Shown here piece after piece: positions 60,001-64,000 of a DNA stretch of 64,000 nt; the stretch's first letter is position 1; every line of letters starts with the position of its first letter. The position numbers were made by a program, and so were the translations under genes. Under the pieces are notes generated by a model that was not told the DNA's origin, ran no database searches, and was given only the letters and a program-made list of their open reading frames with translations. The stretch lies in contig NC_087387.1 of assembly GCF_963675165.1 (NCBI RefSeq), forward strand, positions 247,001 to 311,000. The letters run 5' to 3'. Source of the DNA: Halichondria panicea. Its lineage: Eukaryota > Porifera > Demospongiae > Suberitida > Halichondriidae.

Positions 60001-63000
60001 CTTAGAAAGAGACCTTTAAAATGGTGTAATTAAAGTTAACACTTGAGGAGAAAAATTATTTGCCAATTTGGCGATACCATGGATTATAGCCCATGGTCCA
60101 AGGCCGAAAAATGACAAATTATGGCCCCGAATAAATTTTGGATTGGAACACATCATTTAAACTGTATTTTTCTCAGCTTTCAGAAAATCATAACATTTTT
60201 GACATTGGATCAACGATACTCAAGTTATGGCTGTTGAAAGATGTTCAACTGCATTTACATGTACGTGTACCACCCGTGTAATCAATAGCTCGGGGACGTC
60301 AATAACTATAATTACTAGAAATCATTCACAAGAGATACATGTAGTATACTGAGATAGTAGATAGTATACAGAGATACATGTAGTATACTGAGATAGTAGA
60401 TAGTATACAGAGATACATGTAGTATACTGAGATAGTAGATAGTATACAGAGATACATGTAGTATACTGAGATAGTAGATAGTATACAGAGATACATGTAG
60501 TATACTGAGATAGTACACACCTGTGCCCAGGATTAGGACGTCTTGATTAACGCACTGAGTGGAATCACTGCTCCTCACAACACACACACTGTCCACAACC
60601 ATCTTCGTCACACTGGAGGACAATTATCAGTTATTAGTATAATGACCTTTACCAGATATCATCACCCTGTACTTCACAACTGATTTTTAGCTATGGACAC
60701 TCTTTACCAAGAATGTTATTAGGAAAAGGGTCATCAATTCTAAAAACACTGTGTACTCACGTGATTCCCTCCAGAAGGAGTAGCGGGTTGTTTCCCATCT
60801 GCTCAATGTCGTGAATAATGTCCACGTACAGTGACGCAGCCTCTATGCGTCCAGCAGGGTCACACTACACACAACACACACAATACAGTACATTGAGACA
60901 TTGGTGAAAGGGGAGTGGGTGGGAATGTGTGGGCGGGAGTAAGGAGTTGCCGCAAAACATTTGCAGAACTTTTCAATTGAATGGTCTACTTACATGAACG
61001 TACACGAACGTATATTTTGGTCTATTACACGGTAACCGTAACCATGCAAATAACCATACCTCAACATAGACATTTTGCTTCTCTACTCCGTCAGTGGTGA
61101 GTAGATCTTCCCGGAAGATATCGAATATTCCTTGATTGAAGCTAGCCATGGCGTCGGTCTCTCGGCTGTTCTCTGCTGGGTACACGCACACAGCTGAGCC
61201 CTCGGGTCCAATACTGTAGGGCACATGTGAGCAAACCATCATTGACATGTGCACAACATGAGACAATAGATTAACAATGATTACATGTATGTACGCATAG
61301 TTAATAAAGGGTGTCCTGGCAATCATCATAAACAGTCAATGCAGGTTGCAAACTGCAGTAAATACGAGACATTAAACACATAAAAGACTAAATTATGCTT
61401 ACTATCTAATAGCTTGTACTTATAATTATAATTATAATATATATTAATGCACAGTACAGTGTAGATGCTTTGAGTTGTACACATACACGACTTTATTAAA
61501 GTTATAATTTTGCACAACTCACAGTGGTCCAGAGAATGCTCCGTACATGGTCTTCTGCCAGGTCTCGCCCTCGCCATGGCGACCACCCTCGTTAAATGCC
61601 ACACTGTCAATGTTGTTGTAGATGTAGTCGTTGGCACCGATGAACTCTCTACCCGGGGGCACTTGTATCATACAGTAGATGCGTGCTTTCATGTAGGTGG
61701 AGAAGAAACCATTCACTCCAGGGTCATTCTGTGAGGGGTGGAGTGGGCGTGTGAGGTGTGGAGTGGGCGTGTGTGTGTGTTACTTGCTATGGAATGATAC
61801 ACACGAATCAACGTACATGTAAATCGTGAACACACGCATAGTTATAGGCATTTCATGTATTTCCTCCATGTACCATTCGTACCCCACACATTCTAAAATT
61901 GCTTTGATCTCATGGATCGGAAGGTATCATACTACTTGAGTTGAGAGTCACCACACACGCTCTCACTAAACATGTCCAGTGGTATCCCACAAGCTCTCAC
62001 TAAACATGTCCAATGGTATCAACTTACACGGCAGATTCTCACAACTTGACTGTGTATAACCTGTGCAAGAGAAATACATATCATCATTACATCATCCCAA
62101 TCATTGTGGACCAGTACATAAACGCAATAGTCCTTATATACACCATATTGACAGTTACATGTACAACGTTGAAAATGGTCTACACTGACAATAGCTATAC
62201 TAACAATAACTTAATTAGGAATGAAAAGCTTTGTACCTGTATTGTGCTAATGTATTAACTACAGGGACCTCACCCAGGAGACTGCATGCATATATACTTG
62301 ACAGTTACAAGGCTACATGTACTTATACTGATAGCTATATACAACAACATAATTAGGAATGAAAAGCTGTTTTGTACACGTATTGTATGTGTATTTAACT
62401 ACAGGGACCTCCCCCAGGGGACAGACTAACTACTCTACCTCAGTGCCACTGGCTGTAGCAGCCGTGTTCTCTCTAATGAACACAAAGTAGAAGTGGTAGT
62501 CTTCAGGGCGGGGGGTCCCACCGGACACACTGAGTGCCTCCACTGTGGGGGGTATGTAGTCCGCACGATAGTAGTCCACAAACGTCACAGGTGCTGCGCG
62601 CGCGTGGGTGTGTGTGTGTGTGTGTGTGGGAGGGGGTTGATCATTGCTTCTATACGAACATCAGTGTAATTACATAGGATAATTTGTTATGCAAACTAAC
62701 TGAGGTCAGGTGATGCATGTACTTACATTTGAGCCATGACTCGTCTATTCTGGTGGTGATGTCAGTGACCACGCTCAAAGATCCGTTACTGGGAGATTGG
62801 ACATTATAGAAGGCCATCTGATAGTCACGCCCCACTCCACGATTACCTTGGTAGAAACCAACACCAAAATACGTCGTAGTGTCTGCAGAGGGTAGGGGTC
62901 AGGGGTTAGGGGTCAGAGGTCAGTTGAGGGGTCGATAATATACATACTGTGCATTTAAGTACACACCATAATATCGCATGTAATAAATTGATATAATTAT

Positions 63001-63750
63001 AATTATTAAACTAACTACAAGATCAAAAGGCAATCATCATAGGAAACTTACCATTTCGAATGAACTCTCCAAACCCTTCAAACTCAGGATAGTAACTAAC
63101 AATGGCGTTGGCAGCGTTCACCGGACCCTGTACAGCTGTGAGCATGTTGCTGGATACCTGTACACAGGAGGTATCAATTAAACTGGGAAGTGTACTTAAT
63201 GGTATGGGGACTCTTTCAGCTGCCATAGCTTGAATTCCGTGTAACCAATTTATGATTTTCTGAACGCTTAGAAAGAGACCTTTCAAATGGTACCATCAAA
63301 GTTCATATTTGAGGGAAAAAAGTATTTGCCAATTTAACGATACCATGGATTATAGCCCATGGTCCAAGGCCGAAATATGACAAATTAGGGCCTCAACCAA
63401 ATTTTGGATTGAAACACATCATTTGAAAGGTCTCTTTCTAAGCTTTCAGAAAATCACAAATATTTTGAAATTGGATCATCAAAACTAAAGTTATGGCTAC
63501 TGAAAGACAATCAACTACGATTGTACACAAACACCAGCTCTAATTACTAGACCAAATTACTGTACCATAAAAACACTCCATGGTCAATTGAACTTTATGA
63601 ACCCACCCATACTGTCAGCCATGTTATACTCACGTCAATAGTCATGCACTGCGGTGGTGAGATACTGGCCTCCGTCCCACACACGAGTACAAGGTTCGTT
63701 TCCATGGGAATTGCCTTGTACAATCTAATGTGGTTCTGACATGTGCGTGT
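54043..63750 (-). CDS. Sema-PSI-Ig-like-FN3 single-pass receptor (N-terminus beyond right edge)
   Basis: Twenty-two exons on the minus strand: 63750-63634, 63157-63052, 62882-62727, 62593-62439, 62060-62028, 61728-61523, 61213-61060, 60864-60761, 60612-60521, 59863-59784, 59558-59419, 59252-59142, 58924-58881, 58514-58335, 58175-58047, 57846-57734, 57573-57461, 57201-57006, 56858-56759, 56527-56367, 56189-55146, 54972-54043; 1487 aa visible, in frame throughout. The first 11 exons are a Sema domain (NHIRLYK, LVLVCGTEAS, VVRICRNDPG, SAVCVYP). Then comes a PSI domain (CVGARDPHCVWH), one or two Cys-containing Ig-like segments, about eight FN3 domains (WSPPTETNG, WGPPEEPNGKLTQYEIHW), a Thr-rich linker, one membrane span (SNLIIVAVIASLAVLTSI onward) and a tail of about 50 residues with no kinase, RasGAP or SH2 domain. 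Sema-PSI is shared by semaphorins, plexins and Met. The FN3 array with a short tail matches none of these. Confidence 0.85.
58526..58803. repeat. G-rich minisatellite in the Sema-FN3 gene
   Basis: About seven copies of a unit of roughly 40 bp, GGGGGTATACATGTAGGTCA followed by ATGGGGGGGG and TGGTATGATGGAG. It lies in the intron between exons 58924-58881 and 58514-58335. Confidence 0.9.
59895..60290. mobile_element. Foldback MITE copy in a Sema-FN3 intron
   Basis: Left arm CAGCTGCCATAACTTGAATT and right arm CTCAAGTTATGGCTGTTGAA, core CCATGGTCCAAGGCCGAAAA. Both outer flanks carry GTGTAATCAAT (59911 and about 60275), a possible duplicated target. Confidence 0.85.
60331..60510. repeat. Minisatellite, 39-bp unit, about 4.5 copies
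   Basis: The unit GAGATACATGTAGTATACTG followed by AGATAGTAGATAGTATACA is repeated almost exactly. It lies next to the donor of exon 60612-60521. Confidence 0.95.
62150..62425. repeat. Diverged tandem duplication of about 135 bp in a Sema intron
   Basis: TTAGGAATGAAAAGCT and AACTACAGGGACCTC occur twice (near 62215-62271 and 62353-62410) in the same order, with ACAGTTACA and ACTGA..ATAGCTATA upstream of each. Confidence 0.75.
63205..63520. mobile_element. Foldback MITE copy in a Sema-FN3 intron near the right edge
   Basis: Left arm CTTTCAGCTGCCATAGCTTG, right arm AAAGTTATGGCTACTGAAAG, core CCATGGTCCAAGGCCGAAAT. Confidence 0.85.
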
Positions 63751-64000
63751 CTACACGACACAGAGAGAGAGAGAGAGCAATGGATAATAAACACACACGT
63801 GCTGTTTGTTTGTTTGTTAAGTAACAAGCCACAGAAGGAAACAGCTGGCCAGGGTACATGTAGCCTGGTAAAGAGGGCATATGCATTGCCAGGTATACAG
63901 CTGTTAGACTTAATAAATTGATCAAAGCATTAAAATTTGGTATTATTAATAAAAGTTCGCTAATGAGCTATTGATATGCATGATGCCATAAAATACTTGA
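63751..64000. other. Right edge: intron of the Sema-FN3 gene
   Basis: No exon is recognised in these 250 bp. Signal peptide and first Sema strands must lie to the right of the window. The stretch includes (GA)n at about 63763-63777 and a GTTTG run at about 63805-63818. Confidence 0.5.

Noticed and set aside
1-64000. CRISPR arrays, bacterial operons, tRNA or rRNA genes
   Set aside because: Repeats are intronic minisatellites and foldback elements without spacer structure. The genes are spliced eukaryotic genes. No tRNA cloverleaf or rRNA sequence was recognised by eye, but a covariance search was not possible.

Overview
The window is animal nuclear DNA. It has AT-rich, repeat-dense non-coding sequence, genes broken into many exons by mostly short GT-AG introns, and intergenic gaps as small as about 180-440 bp. 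The gene content points to a demosponge, probably a haplosclerid close to Amphimedon queenslandica. Three loci have the Hedgling architecture (hedgehog-type N-terminal 'Hedge' domain, vWA, cadherin repeats, Ig, EGF, one membrane span), which was described from sponges and cnidarians. The species assignment is inference; the gene structures are read directly from the sequence.

Layout. (1) 327-7798, minus: Hedgling-A, 5' part only; it runs off the left edge. (2) 8017-18138, plus: an ACBD4/5-type tail-anchored acyl-CoA-binding protein, divergent from Hedgling-A with 218 bp between start codons, and with repeat-filled introns. (3) 19156-30073, plus: Hedgling-B, 18 exons, 2368 aa. (4) 30485-41544, minus: Hedgling-C, 18 exons, 2361 aa, tail-to-tail with B. 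B and C form an inverted duplicate in which nearly identical blocks, introns included, alternate with strongly diverged blocks. (5) 41545-44383: intergenic, repeat-rich. (6) 44384-50477, plus: CFAP206, a ciliary axoneme protein, 17 exons, 627 aa. (7) 50657-53605, plus: an intronless class C GPCR of the metabotropic glutamate receptor type, 982 aa. (8) 54043-63750, minus: a Sema-PSI-Ig-like-FN3 single-pass receptor; its N-terminus lies beyond the right edge.

The exon chains were assembled by hand from splice signals, reading-frame phase and family resemblance. In every gene the phases close without a break. Introns carry several families of short foldback elements (MITE-like), minisatellites and CA microsatellites.

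The main points of interest are the Hedgling cluster and its mosaic homogenisation, loss of zinc-ligand positions in all three Hedge domains, a receptor joining Sema-PSI to about eight FN3 domains, and an intronic element in Hedgling-B/C that seems to carry a piece of CFAP206 exon 16. Three of the long proteins (Hedgling-B, Hedgling-C and the Sema receptor) are adhesion or receptor type; no metabolic pathway or operon logic applies here.
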